Source: Sulfuritalea sp. (GTDB lineage Bacteria; Pseudomonadota; Gammaproteobacteria; Burkholderiales; Rhodocyclaceae). Taken from it: DNA of 64,000 nt. Made by a program: the position numbers and the translations under genes. The DNA is taken from positions 1-64,000 of the forward strand of contig JAUSCI010000080.1 in assembly GCA_030651305.1 (NCBI GenBank), given 5' to 3'. The first letter of the stretch is position 1, and each line of letters begins with the position of its first letter. A model generated the notes under the pieces. That model was not told the DNA's origin, searched no databases, and saw only the letters and a list, made by a program, of their open reading frames with translations. Below, in pieces: positions 38,852 through 47,090 of this stretch.

Positions 38852-39883
38852 ATGACACTTCCTGCGCCACCCCAGACTGACCAGCAGCAGCTTGCGGCAA
38901 TGCAGGTCAGGCTCGACTTTGCGAAAAAACTGCAGGCCTTGTCGAACAAGGTCCATGCGACGGACAACATCGCGCAGATCATGATCGGTTTGTCGCCCGA
39001 GATCTGCGAACTGTTTCAATGCGAGCGATTGACCCTGTACGTGGTCAACAAGGAACGCGGCGCCCTGGTCTCTAAGGTAAAGATGGGCATCGACTCGAAC
39101 AAGGAGCTGGTGCTGCCGATCGACAAGCAGAGCATTGCCGGCTATGTCGCACTGACCCGCAGCACGGTGCGGATCAACAATTTGAACGACCCCGAGGAAT
39201 TGAGCAGCATCGACCCCGAGTTGCAGTTTCGCAAACAGGTCGATGAAATCACCGGCTACCGGACCGAGCGCATGCTGGTGGCACCCCTGCTGCAGGGCCT
39301 GAGCAAGGAACTGGTCGGTGTGCTGCAACTGATCAACCAGCGCGCCGACGGGCAGTTCGACAGCGTGTCCGAGGATGGCCTGGAACAATTCTGCGCGGTC
39401 CTGGCGCTGGCGTTCTTTCAGCGCATCAAGACCGGGGCGCTGCTGCCGAAGCGCTATGAAGTCTTGGCGGAGCAGGGAGTGATTTCCTCGCAGGAGCTGG
39501 AATTGGCGCAACGCTGGGCGCAGCGCAAGAGCAAGGATCTGGAGCAGGTATTGGTGGAGGACTTCAAGGTTCCGCTGGCGGCGATCGGACGCGCGCTGGC
39601 GGCGCAGGTGAATCTTCCCTACCAGCCCTGCGAGACCAGCTGGCGACCCGACCGGGAGCTGGCGAAGAAGCTCGATCGGGCTGCCTGCCAGCAGTATCAG
39701 TGGCTGCCATGGTCGAAGGAGCGCAACGTCGTCGTCGTGGTGACCACCGATCCGGAGAACCGCTTCGGTGCCGAGAGCCTGAAACGGGCGTTTGCATATA
39801 ACGAGATCGCGCTTCGCTACACCACGCCAACGGACTTCGGCAAGATGCTGGAGAAATATTTTCCGGCCGCGAAAGGCTCTTGA
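38852..39883 (+). CDS. GAF domain protein with a GspE-N/MshEN-like C terminus
   Basis: 343 residues. A GAF sensory domain spans about 25-180 (LTLYVVNKERGALVSKV; LVGVLQLINQRADGQF). After about 205 comes the MshEN-like fold of type II/IV secretion ATPases (LPKRYEVLAEQGVIS; LEQVLVEDFKVPLAAIGRALA), which in some proteins binds cyclic di-GMP. No ATPase domain follows, so it would be a sensor or adapter rather than a motor. A perfect TATAAT lies at 38801-38806, 46 bp before the start. Single gene between panE and amtB. Confidence 0.7.
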   Translation: MTLPAPPQTDQQQLAAMQVRLDFAKKLQALSNKVHATDNIAQIMIGLSPEICELFQCERLTLYVVNKERGALVSKVKMGIDSNKELVLPIDKQSIAGYVALTRSTVRINNLNDPEELSSIDPELQFRKQVDEITGYRTERMLVAPLLQGLSKELVGVLQLINQRADGQFDSVSEDGLEQFCAVLALAFFQRIKTGALLPKRYEVLAEQGVISSQELELAQRWAQRKSKDLEQVLVEDFKVPLAAIGRALAAQVNLPYQPCETSWRPDRELAKKLDRAACQQYQWLPWSKERNVVVVVTTDPENRFGAESLKRAFAYNEIALRYTTPTDFGKMLEKYFPAAKGS

Positions 39884-39914
39884 GCGGAGCAGGAGCCTTT
39901 CGCACCTCCGGTTT

Positions 39915-41120
39915 CTACCAGAGCGTTTCCCGCTCCGCGCTGGACGAAATCTTGTGTATGGTGAGGTCGGCGCCATTGAATTCCTCCTCGGCGTCCAGGC
40001 GTATGCCAACGGTCTTCTTGAGCACACCATAGACCAAGAGGCCGCCGCAGAAGGCGATGGCCACGCCCATGGCGGTGCCGATCAGTTGCGACATGAAACT
40101 TACGCCGCCCATGCCGCCCAGCGCCTTGGCGCCGAAGATGCCGGCGACGATGCCGCCCAATGCGCCGCACAGGCCGTGCAGCGGCCAGACGCCGAGCACG
40201 TCGTCGATCTTCCAGCGGTTCTGCGTCAGGGTGAACATCCAGACGAACAGGCCGCCGGCCATGGCGCCGGTGACCAGCGCGCCGAGCGGATGCATGAGAT
40301 CGGAACCGGCGCAGATGGCCACCAGGCCCGCCAGCGGGCCGTTATGGACGAAACCCGGGTCGTTCCGGCCGGCTATCGTGGCGGCGAGCGTGCCGCCGAC
40401 CATGGCCATCAGCGAGTTCATCGCGACCAGGCCGGAAACCTTGTCCAGCGTTTGCGCGCTCATGACGTTGAAGCCGAACCAGCCGACGGTCAGGATCCAG
40501 GCACCGAGCGCGAGGAAGGGAATGGAGGACGGCGGATGAGCACCGGCGATGCGGCCGTCCTTGTGGTAGCGGCCGGTGCGGGCACCGAGCAGCAGCACCG
40601 CGGCCAGGCCGATCCAGCCGCCGACGGCATGGACCACGACCGAGCCGGCGAAGTCGTGGAACTCCTCGCCGAAGCTGGCCTTGAGCCAGTCCTGGATGCC
40701 GTAGGCGTGGTTCCAGGCGATGCCCTCGAAGAAGGGGTACACAAAGCCGACCAGCAGGAAGGTAGCGGCCAGTTGCGCGTTGAAGCGGGCGCGTTCGGCG
40801 ATGCCGCCGGAAACAATGGCCGGGATTGCCGCGGCAAAGGTCAGCAGGAAGAAGAACTTGGTCAGTTCATAGCCGCTCTTTTGCGCCAGCGTCTCGGCGC
40901 CGGCAAAGAAATTGACGCCGTAGGCGATGCCGTAGCCGATGAAGAAATAGGCCAGCGTCGATACGGAAAAATCCACCAGGATCTTTACCAGCGCATTGAT
41001 CTGGTTCTTCCTGCGTACCGTTCCCAACTCCAGAAAGGCAAAGCCGGCATGCATGGCCAGGATCATGATGGCGCCGAGCAGTATGAACAGTACGTCGGCG
41101 GATGTCTTGAAATTCTCCAT
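39915..41120 (-). CDS. amtB: Ammonium transporter AmtB
   Basis: 401 residues from ATG at 41120 (GGGAG upstream); the open frame runs 16 codons further. Eleven membrane helices with AMHAGFAFLELGTVRRKN at the start and the pore His motif region SVVVHAVGGWIGLAAV and DPLGAL-like MHPLGALVTG. It conducts ammonium/ammonia across the inner membrane. No glnK lies beside it, which is unusual, since the two form an operon in most Proteobacteria. It is convergent with the GAF-MshEN gene. Confidence 0.92.
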   Translation of the reverse strand: MENFKTSADVLFILLGAIMILAMHAGFAFLELGTVRRKNQINALVKILVDFSVSTLAYFFIGYGIAYGVNFFAGAETLAQKSGYELTKFFFLLTFAAAIPAIVSGGIAERARFNAQLAATFLLVGFVYPFFEGIAWNHAYGIQDWLKASFGEEFHDFAGSVVVHAVGGWIGLAAVLLLGARTGRYHKDGRIAGAHPPSSIPFLALGAWILTVGWFGFNVMSAQTLDKVSGLVAMNSLMAMVGGTLAATIAGRNDPGFVHNGPLAGLVAICAGSDLMHPLGALVTGAMAGGLFVWMFTLTQNRWKIDDVLGVWPLHGLCGALGGIVAGIFGAKALGGMGGVSFMSQLIGTAMGVAIAFCGGLLVYGVLKKTVGIRLDAEEEFNGADLTIHKISSSAERETLW

Positions 41121-41277
41121 TGTGGTGCTCCCAGTGGCCAAAGGCACAAATGGAATGCATGAAAGCAATGTCCATTCCTGCCGACAAATCAGTTATAAAT
41201 CAGTCTGGTTGTCTCTCGGCGTGAAGGATAACGCACCTTGCTGGTGCTATTGGCCGACGTGCTGCACCGGGATGGTG

Positions 41278-41300
41278 AAAGTCGGCGCCGGCGATACGGC
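41278..41300 (-). repeat. Dispersed 24-bp repeat, copy 6
   Basis: Minus-strand copy with two changes (GCCGGCGAT). It lies in the 196-bp gap between amtB and mltA, near the mltA stop. Confidence 0.75.
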
Positions 41301-41316
41301 GAAAACCTGTTGCCGT

Positions 41317-42543
41317 TTACTTTGGTGCATTGCCCGATGTTTCCGGCGCTTGGTAGCTCCTCGGCATCAGCACCCACATTCGACCTTGCTGGCGCATTTT
41401 CCCGGCCTGGTTGCCGGCGGCGGCACCGCTGCCCCAATAGAAATCGGCGCGCACCACGCCGCGAATCGCGCCGCCGGTATCCTGACCCAGCATCAGACGC
41501 GTGAGTGCCTGATCGCTGTTGGGTCTGGTCGTGGCGAGCCATATGGGAGCCCCCAGCGGCACATGCCGCGGATCGACCGCCAGCGAGCGCTCAGGCGTCA
41601 GGGCAAGGCCCATGGCGCCCTGTGGCCCGCTGCCTTCGACGGGCCGTTCGCGGAAGAACACCAGGCTCGGGTTGGCGTTGAGCAACTCGGCCAGTCGCGA
41701 CGGGTTGGCCCTGGCCCACGACTTGATGCCCTGCATCGACGCCTGCTCGGCCTTGAGTTCGCCGCGCTCGATCAGCCAGCGTCCTATCGAGCGATAGGGA
41801 TGGCCGTTCTGGTCGGCGTAATTGAGGCGCACGCGGCTGCCGTCGGTCAGTTGCACCTGGCCCGAGCCCTGGATCTGCATGAAGAAAAGATCGATCGGGT
41901 CGTCTATCCACAACAGCGCCTCAGGTGAGCGCTTGCTTTCTTGCGGAGTCCATTCACTGCGAGAAAAGTAGGGCACCAGCTTGCGCCCTTCCAGGCGTCC
42001 GCGCAGGCGCAGGTGTTTGAGCTCCGGGTAGAGCTCGGCCAGTTCCACGACAATCATGTCACCGGGCGGACCGAAGGCCGGATAGCGGTAGCCATCGCTT
42101 TCGCTGCGGCTGCCTTTGAGGATCGGTTCGTAATAGCCGGTGATCAGGCCGCTGCGCGAACCGTCCGGGTTGACCAGCGCCCAGGGCCGGAACTGGCCTT
42201 CGAACCATGCGCGCAAGGCCGCCGCAGCCGTGTCGCTTACCGACCTGGCCGAGTTGCAGGCCGGCTTCCACTGCGCTTGCCTTTCCAGGCTCCTGCAACT
42301 GGCGACAAAGGCGGCGAACACGATGCCGGGATCGTCGTCGTTCCAGCCCGGCAGCTCGCTCCACTCGGCGGTTTGCAAGGGCTTGGCGGCAGGCTTGGGT
42401 GGCTCTGCGGTGGGGCAGGCGGCGCAGACCGGACAGGCGGCCGGCAGGGGGCAGGATTCGGCGCGCGTGTCGGGCTGGACGGGCAGCTCCGTGCAGCCGG
42501 CGACGACCAGCAGGGCAATGACTGCAGCGAGGAATCGAAACAT
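41317..42543 (-). CDS. mltA: Membrane-bound lytic transglycosylase A
   Basis: 408 residues from ATG at 42543. Lipoprotein signal FLAAVIALLVVAGC with lipid Cys17, then a Pro/Cys-rich linker (six Cys within 40 residues, an odd feature). The MltA barrel follows, with LITGYYEPILKGS and the 3D domain at the end (DPRHVPLGAPIWL; GQDTGGAIRGVVRADFYWG), whose Asp residues are catalytic. It cuts glycan strands from the outer membrane inner face. Confidence 0.92.
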   Translation of the reverse strand: MFRFLAAVIALLVVAGCTELPVQPDTRAESCPLPAACPVCAACPTAEPPKPAAKPLQTAEWSELPGWNDDDPGIVFAAFVASCRSLERQAQWKPACNSARSVSDTAAAALRAWFEGQFRPWALVNPDGSRSGLITGYYEPILKGSRSESDGYRYPAFGPPGDMIVVELAELYPELKHLRLRGRLEGRKLVPYFSRSEWTPQESKRSPEALLWIDDPIDLFFMQIQGSGQVQLTDGSRVRLNYADQNGHPYRSIGRWLIERGELKAEQASMQGIKSWARANPSRLAELLNANPSLVFFRERPVEGSGPQGAMGLALTPERSLAVDPRHVPLGAPIWLATTRPNSDQALTRLMLGQDTGGAIRGVVRADFYWGSGAAAGNQAGKMRQQGRMWVLMPRSYQAPETSGNAPK

Positions 42544-42591
42544 GAATCTGCTAAAGTTCGATGCTTTCAAGAGCCCGCAAGCTTAACCGAT

Positions 42592-43494
42592 ATGAGATCA
42601 GAAGACGGACACTGGATTGACCGCCTCGATGCCCTGTTCGATCGGATCGAGGCGATCCTGCCGCCGCCGCTGCCGCCGCCGGACTGGTCAGCCAGGGCGT
42701 TTCGCTGGCGGACGCGGAACGGGCGCGGCTGGCTGGAGGCGGTCAAGCTGCCGCACCTGATCCGCTTCGAGGACCTGCAGGGCATCGATGAGCAGAAGCA
42801 GCGCATCGCGCAGAACACCAAACAGTTCGTCTCCCGGCGCAGCGCCAACAATGTGCTGCTGACGGGCGCGCGCGGCACCGGCAAGAGCTCGTTGGTCAAG
42901 GCCGTGCTGAATCAGTTCGCGGTCAAGGGACTGCGCCTGATCGAAGTCGACAAGGACGATCTTGTTCATCTGCCGGAGATCGTCGATCTGATTGCCGGTC
43001 GCCGCGAACGCTTCATCATCTTCTGCGACGACCTCTCCTTCGAATCGGGCGAGCCCGGCTACAAGGCAATGAAGAGCATCCTCGACGGCTCGATTACCGG
43101 CATGCCCGACAACCTGCTGGTGTATGCGACCTCCAACCGCCGCCATCTGATGCCGGAAAAGATGTCGGAAAACCTGGAGACCAGGTACAACGCCGATGGC
43201 GACATTCATCCCGGCGAAACCACCGAAGAAAAAATTTCCCTGTCGGAGCGCTTCGGCCTGTGGCTGTCCTTCTACCCCTTCGGCCAGGATCACTACCTGG
43301 AGATCTGCGGCCACTGGCTGGCCGAGTTCGGCGCCTCGCCGCAGCAGATCGCCGCCGCGCGCGGCGAGGCCCTGCAATGGAGCCTGATGCGCGGTTCGCG
43401 CAGCGGTCGCGTGGCCTGGCAATTTGCCCGCGACTATGCCGGGCGTCACGCCAAAAAACCTGCCGTCCGCAAGCCGAGCCCCGGCGCGACGTGA
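42592..43494 (+). CDS. DUF815 family AAA ATPase
   Basis: 300 residues. Walker [10 protein letters not shown] (92-100), Walker [11 protein letters not shown], sensor [12 protein letters not shown]. The family is conserved beside nudix and coaE-cluster genes in Betaproteobacteria but its function is unknown; the fold resembles clamp loaders and DnaC. Divergent from mltA with 48 bp between starts. Its stop overlaps the GTG of the Nudix-ThiE gene (GTGA). Confidence 0.88.
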   Translation: MRSEDGHWIDRLDALFDRIEAILPPPLPPPDWSARAFRWRTRNGRGWLEAVKLPHLIRFEDLQGIDEQKQRIAQNTKQFVSRRSANNVLLTGARGTGKSSLVKAVLNQFAVKGLRLIEVDKDDLVHLPEIVDLIAGRRERFIIFCDDLSFESGEPGYKAMKSILDGSITGMPDNLLVYATSNRRHLMPEKMSENLETRYNADGDIHPGETTEEKISLSERFGLWLSFYPFGQDHYLEICGHWLAEFGASPQQIAAARGEALQWSLMRGSRSGRVAWQFARDYAGRHAKKPAVRKPSPGAT

Positions 43495-44438
43495 AGCTGA
43501 CCGAAGTCGCCGCCGCCGTCATCGAACGGCGTGCGGCCGATGGATCCGTCGAATTCCTGCTCGGGCAGCGCGCGCCTGGCACCTTCTACCCCGGGTTCTG
43601 GGAATTTCCCGGCGGCAAGGTCGAGCCGGGCGAAACGCCGCATGCCGCGCTGCTGCGCGAACTGCATGAGGAGCTGGGCATCGAAGTCGTGCGCGCCGAT
43701 CCCTGGCTACGCCGTCAGCATGTCTATGAACACGCCCATGTCCGCCTCAACTTTTTTCTGGTACGCGAATGGCATGGCGAGCCGCATGACCACGTGCATA
43801 GTTCGCTGGCCTGGCAGCGAGTTGATGCGGTGACGGTTTCACCGATGCTGCCGGCCAATGCCCCGGTGTTGGCCGCGCTGGCCCTGCCGGAGTTTTACGC
43901 CATCACCCATGCCGGCGAGATCGGCATCGATGCGCAGTTGCTGGCTCTGGCGCAGGCGCTGGAAGCCGGCCTCAAGCTGGTGCAGTTGCGCGAACCCAGG
44001 CTCGATGCGGCGCGCCGTTCGGCCTTCGTCCATGCCGCAGTCGACCTTTGCCACCAGTATGGCGCGAAGGCGCTGGTCAATGCTGACGTCGTATTGGCCG
44101 AGGCTTCGGGCGCCGATGGCGTGCACCTGCCGGCGTGGCAGCTTGCGCTAATAGCGGCGCGGCCGATGTTTCCGCTGGTGGCAGCTTCCTGTCATTCGGC
44201 GGCAGAACTTGAACTGGCCGGACGGCTCGGCTGCGACTTCGCGGTGTTCGGTCCGGTCAGGGCAACGGCCAGCCATCCGAAGGTCGCAGGAATCGGCTGG
44301 GACAATTTTGCAGCCGCAGTCGCCGTGCCGCCAGTGCCGACTTTTGCACTGGGCGGGCTGTCGCCTGCTGATCTCGATAGGGCCCAGCGGGCCGGTGCTC
44401 ACGGTGTAGCAGCGATTCGCGCCGCCTGGGGCGGCTAG
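43491..44438 (+). CDS. Nudix hydrolase fused to a ThiE-like domain
   Basis: 315 residues from GTG at 43491, overlapping the previous stop. Nudix domain 1-130: [11 protein letters not shown]-like substrate loop and Nudix box at 41-63 (G41, E47, REL, EELG), typical of MutT, which removes 8-oxo-dGTP. The second part (about 136-315) is a thiamine-phosphate-synthase-like barrel ([27 protein letters not shown]). This MutT-ThiE fusion is common in Gamma- and Betaproteobacteria and the ThiE half is probably not a true thiamine enzyme. A copy of the dispersed repeat lies in frame near its end. Confidence 0.88.
   Translation: MKLTEVAAAVIERRAADGSVEFLLGQRAPGTFYPGFWEFPGGKVEPGETPHAALLRELHEELGIEVVRADPWLRRQHVYEHAHVRLNFFLVREWHGEPHDHVHSSLAWQRVDAVTVSPMLPANAPVLAALALPEFYAITHAGEIGIDAQLLALAQALEAGLKLVQLREPRLDAARRSAFVHAAVDLCHQYGAKALVNADVVLAEASGADGVHLPAWQLALIAARPMFPLVAASCHSAAELELAGRLGCDFAVFGPVRATASHPKVAGIGWDNFAAAVAVPPVPTFALGGLSPADLDRAQRAGAHGVAAIRAAWGG
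44322..44345 (+). repeat. Dispersed 24-bp repeat, copy 7, in frame inside the Nudix-ThiE gene
   Basis: Two changes from the core (GTGCC, GTGCC) plus TTTT. It encodes AVPPVPTF ahead of the conserved ALGG loop of the barrel. Confidence 0.6.
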
Positions 44439-44443
44439 CCGTT

Positions 44444-44641
44444 CTACTCGGACTGATCTTCCGGATGCGGCTCGTCCGGCGCCTCGACGCGATAACTGTC
44501 GGTGGCCCAGGCAACGAAGTCGATGCCCTTGCAGCGCGCCGAGCAGAACGGCCGGTAGCGGTTCTCGGCAATCCATTCGACATCGCTGCCGCATTTCGGG
44601 CAGGTGACGATGCGCGGTGCTGCAGGCCTTACAGGTTGCAC
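44444..44641 (-). CDS. yacG: DNA gyrase inhibitor YacG
   Basis: 65 residues with four zinc ligands C14, C17, C33 and C37 (CPKCG ... FCSARCKG) and the family's DFVAWATDSYRV. YacG binds GyrB and blocks DNA binding. The start is GTG at 44641, 13 bp inside the end of zapD, giving the usual coaE-zapD-yacG operon. Convergent with the Nudix-ThiE gene, 5 bp apart. Confidence 0.9.
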   Translation of the reverse strand: MQPVRPAAPRIVTCPKCGSDVEWIAENRYRPFCSARCKGIDFVAWATDSYRVEAPDEPHPEDQSE

Positions 44642-45384
44642 AGCGTGAGTTCGAAGTTGACCATCGAGTCGACCTGGCGCGGTCGCTGATCCATGTCCGG
44701 ACGCAGGAAGCGGATGTTGATGGCGAATTTGCCGGCGGAAATTTCCGGCAGGCAGGGATCCCCCTGGCCAGTCTTCAAGCGGATCAACTGTGCGCTGCGA
44801 CCGCTCAGCATTAGCTGGAAGGTGCCGCGCTGGGCAGTTTTCTGTTCCGACCGGCCCGAGGACCGCAGCAAGCGCAGCACAATCGCAAGCCCGGCGCGGA
44901 TCGGCATCATCGGCGCGATCCAGCCGCGGATGTCCTGCTGCCGCAGTGCCGACTCGCGATGCCGCCAGTAGTGGTAACCGGGCAGGTCGAACTCGCAGAC
45001 GCCGCCGGGAATCGCGGCGCGGTTCTTGATGGTCATCAGCCATTCGTTTTCGCGCAGGTAATGACCGATCTTGCCGTGCATGGAAAGCAAGAGCGAACTG
45101 GCCTGCTCGATTTCGTAGAGCGCACCGGACAGGGCGTCCTCGGAAATCTCGGGGTTGTTGCGGAAGGAAAGCAGTATCTGGCGCTGGCGTTCGAGTTCCT
45201 GCACCAGATCGAATTTCAGTTCGGCGCGACCGGCGACCTCGAGAATCTCAAACAGGGTTACAAGCGCGACGTGGTGCTCCAGGGCACCTTCGGCGGCAGC
45301 GAAATGAACGATCTTGTCGAACAGATCTTCGAGCCGCAATAGCGTGCGAACGCGCTCGCTGAGTGGGTATTCGTAAGTGATCAC
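44629..45384 (-). CDS. zapD: Cell division protein ZapD
   Basis: 251 residues, usual size. Starts MITYEYPLSERVRTLLRLEDLF, the family signature, with an N-terminal helical part and C-terminal beta part. It crosslinks FtsZ filaments in the Z-ring. Second in coaE-zapD-yacG. Confidence 0.94.
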   Translation of the reverse strand: MITYEYPLSERVRTLLRLEDLFDKIVHFAAAEGALEHHVALVTLFEILEVAGRAELKFDLVQELERQRQILLSFRNNPEISEDALSGALYEIEQASSLLLSMHGKIGHYLRENEWLMTIKNRAAIPGGVCEFDLPGYHYWRHRESALRQQDIRGWIAPMMPIRAGLAIVLRLLRSSGRSEQKTAQRGTFQLMLSGRSAQLIRLKTGQGDPCLPEISAGKFAINIRFLRPDMDQRPRQVDSMVNFELTLCNL

Positions 45385-45438
45385 ATGCCAGCCAAATGGG
45401 AAAATCTGCCGAGATTGTGACCCAATTCAGTGCAAATC

Positions 45439-46053
45439 TCAACAAAACCGGCGCGACAATGCCAGATAGTGCTCATGCAGGCGTTCGACCTGCGCCGGTA
45501 GTTCAGCCGGTGCGCCGTCATTGTCGATGATGTCGTCGGCTGCCGCCAGGCGTTCGGCGCGCGTCGCCTGGGCCTCGAGAATCCGCTCGATATCGCTCCG
45601 CGCCAGGCCGTTGCGGCGCATGACACGGTCGATTTGCGTGGCCTCGGCGCAATCGACCACGGCGACGCGGTCCACGCGCTTGCGGTAGTCTCCGGATTCG
45701 ACCAGCAGCGGCACCACCAGAATGGCATAGGGCGAGTTGGCCGGATTCGCCGACAGCTGACGTTCGCTTTCGCCGCGAATCAGCGGATGCAGGATCGCTT
45801 CCAGGCGCTTGCGCGCCGACGGGTCGGCAAAGACCATGGCACGCATCGCGGCGCGCTCGAGTGCGCCGTCGGCGTTGGCCACCTCATCACCGAATTCGGC
45901 ACGGATGGCCGGCATCGCGGCACCGCCCGGAGCGGTCAGGGCGTGGGCAATCGCATCGGTGTCGACCACCGTGACGCCGCGCTCGCCGAATAGATCGGCG
46001 ACGGCACTCTTGCCGCTGCCGATGCCGCCGGTAAGTCCGACAACATAGCTCAT
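45439..46053 (-). CDS. coaE: Dephospho-CoA kinase
   Basis: 204 residues. P-loop [11 protein letters not shown] at 7-17, DTDAIAH near 31, and the [10 protein letters not shown] motif. It makes the last step of coenzyme A synthesis with ATP. Upstream in the same direction, a SPOR protein ends 6 bp before coaE begins; the usual pilD neighbour is missing. Confidence 0.95.
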   Translation of the reverse strand: MSYVVGLTGGIGSGKSAVADLFGERGVTVVDTDAIAHALTAPGGAAMPAIRAEFGDEVANADGALERAAMRAMVFADPSARKRLEAILHPLIRGESERQLSANPANSPYAILVVPLLVESGDYRKRVDRVAVVDCAEATQIDRVMRRNGLARSDIERILEAQATRAERLAAADDIIDNDGAPAELPAQVERLHEHYLALSRRFC

Positions 46054-46059
46054 TGAGCT

Positions 46060-46686
46060 TTACGGTGTGCACTCGCCGATGGTGGCGTCGGCGTAGGGTG
46101 CGATCAGTTTCGGCAGTTGCTGCAGCAGGGCCGATGCGGCAGCGCGGGTCTCGACCCGAACTCTTGATGCCGCCTGATCGCGGCCTTCCACGCGCGCCGA
46201 CTTGATTCCCCGCTTCAACAGTCCCTGCAGGAATTCGCGCGCGGCCGGCTCGTCCGGGAAGCTGCCCAAAATGATTTCATGGCGACCACTCTCAAGCGCA
46301 GCGGGCCGCTGATCGGCGATGCCGAACCGGGTCAGTTCCGCGGCCTTCTTGTCGGCGGCGGCCTGGTTGGCGAGATCACCGATGAGTACCAGATAGAGCA
46401 TCGACGCCGCCAGCGGCTGGGTTTTCGCTTCACCGCCGATCGCTTCCACGGCTGCCTTCAGCGTCTCCGCGTCGGCCACCGCGAGGCCGTCGACGAGGCG
46501 ACAGGCCAGATCCCCGTTCTTCGCTGCGGGTGCTGGCGCCTCACGCACGATGCGCAGCTTGTCGGCGTGCAACTGGTTCGCCAGCCGCTGCGGTTCGCGA
46601 TCCTCGTCGGACGCGCCAAAATAGCCCTGTGTCCAGGCAAAGAAAACCAGATTGGCCAACACCAGCAGGAAGAAAAATAGCCGCAT
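46060..46686 (-). CDS. SPOR-domain membrane protein
   Basis: 208 residues. One N-terminal membrane segment (4-20, FFFLLVLANLVFFAWTQGYFG), then a hydrophilic region with SPOR-like repeats around 110-205 (YLVLIGDLANQAAADKKAAEL; HEIILGSFPDEPAAREFLQGL). SPOR domains bind denuded glycan at the septum, which fits its place upstream of coaE-zapD. It begins 8 bp after speD ends. Confidence 0.75.
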   Translation of the reverse strand: MRLFFFLLVLANLVFFAWTQGYFGASDEDREPQRLANQLHADKLRIVREAPAPAAKNGDLACRLVDGLAVADAETLKAAVEAIGGEAKTQPLAASMLYLVLIGDLANQAAADKKAAELTRFGIADQRPAALESGRHEIILGSFPDEPAAREFLQGLLKRGIKSARVEGRDQAASRVRVETRAAASALLQQLPKLIAPYADATIGECTP

Positions 46687-46694
46687 GGTCTTCG

Positions 46695-47090
46695 TTAGCC
46701 GGGCAGGCTGCCGGAGCTGGGATCATCCGGCTCGAAGCCGCCCCGGGATATGTCGCGTCGCACTATTTTCATTGGCTTCAACTCATTGAGAAGGGCGCTG
46801 TAGGCAGTCTCCGCGGCAGCGCGATTATCCTGGCTATAGTTGCAGACGTAAAGGTCGAGCGTCACCGCGTCCAGCTCCGGCCAGGTGTGAATGGCGAGGT
46901 GGGATTCGGCCAGCACCAAGGCACCGGTGGCACCTGCCGCGGGAAACTGGTGGAAGGCCTCGGCGACGACCAGCAGGCCGGCCGTGGCGCAGGCGCGGCG
47001 GCACAGCGCGGCCAGCATGTCGGCGTCGAGCAGCAAGCGGCGGTCGCCTTCGCAGGCGTGAAATTCAGCAAGGATGTGCAGGCCGTTCAT
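46695..47090 (-). CDS. speD: S-adenosylmethionine decarboxylase proenzyme
   Basis: 131 residues. The self-cleavage site is in LAESHLAIHTWPE: Ser63 becomes the pyruvoyl group, with His68 and Cys83 (YVCNYS) as the helper residues, the same numbering as the Thermotoga enzyme. Product: decarboxylated AdoMet, the aminopropyl donor for spermidine. ATG overlaps the stop of the FAD oxidoreductase by 4 bp; no ribosome binding site of its own, so translation depends on coupling. Its partner aminopropyltransferase is 4 kb upstream. Confidence 0.93.
   Translation of the reverse strand: MNGLHILAEFHACEGDRRLLLDADMLAALCRRACATAGLLVVAEAFHQFPAAGATGALVLAESHLAIHTWPELDAVTLDLYVCNYSQDNRAAAETAYSALLNELKPMKIVRRDISRGGFEPDDPSSGSLPG

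Noticed and set aside
41121-41316. A riboswitch or PII gene in the amtB-mltA gap
   Set aside because: Only 196 bp with a repeat copy; no open frame or recognisable riboswitch core.
43491-44438. A functional thiamine-phosphate synthase
   Set aside because: The ThiE-like part is in the well-known MutT fusion and no other thiamine gene or TPP riboswitch is nearby; I keep the domain name but not the pathway.
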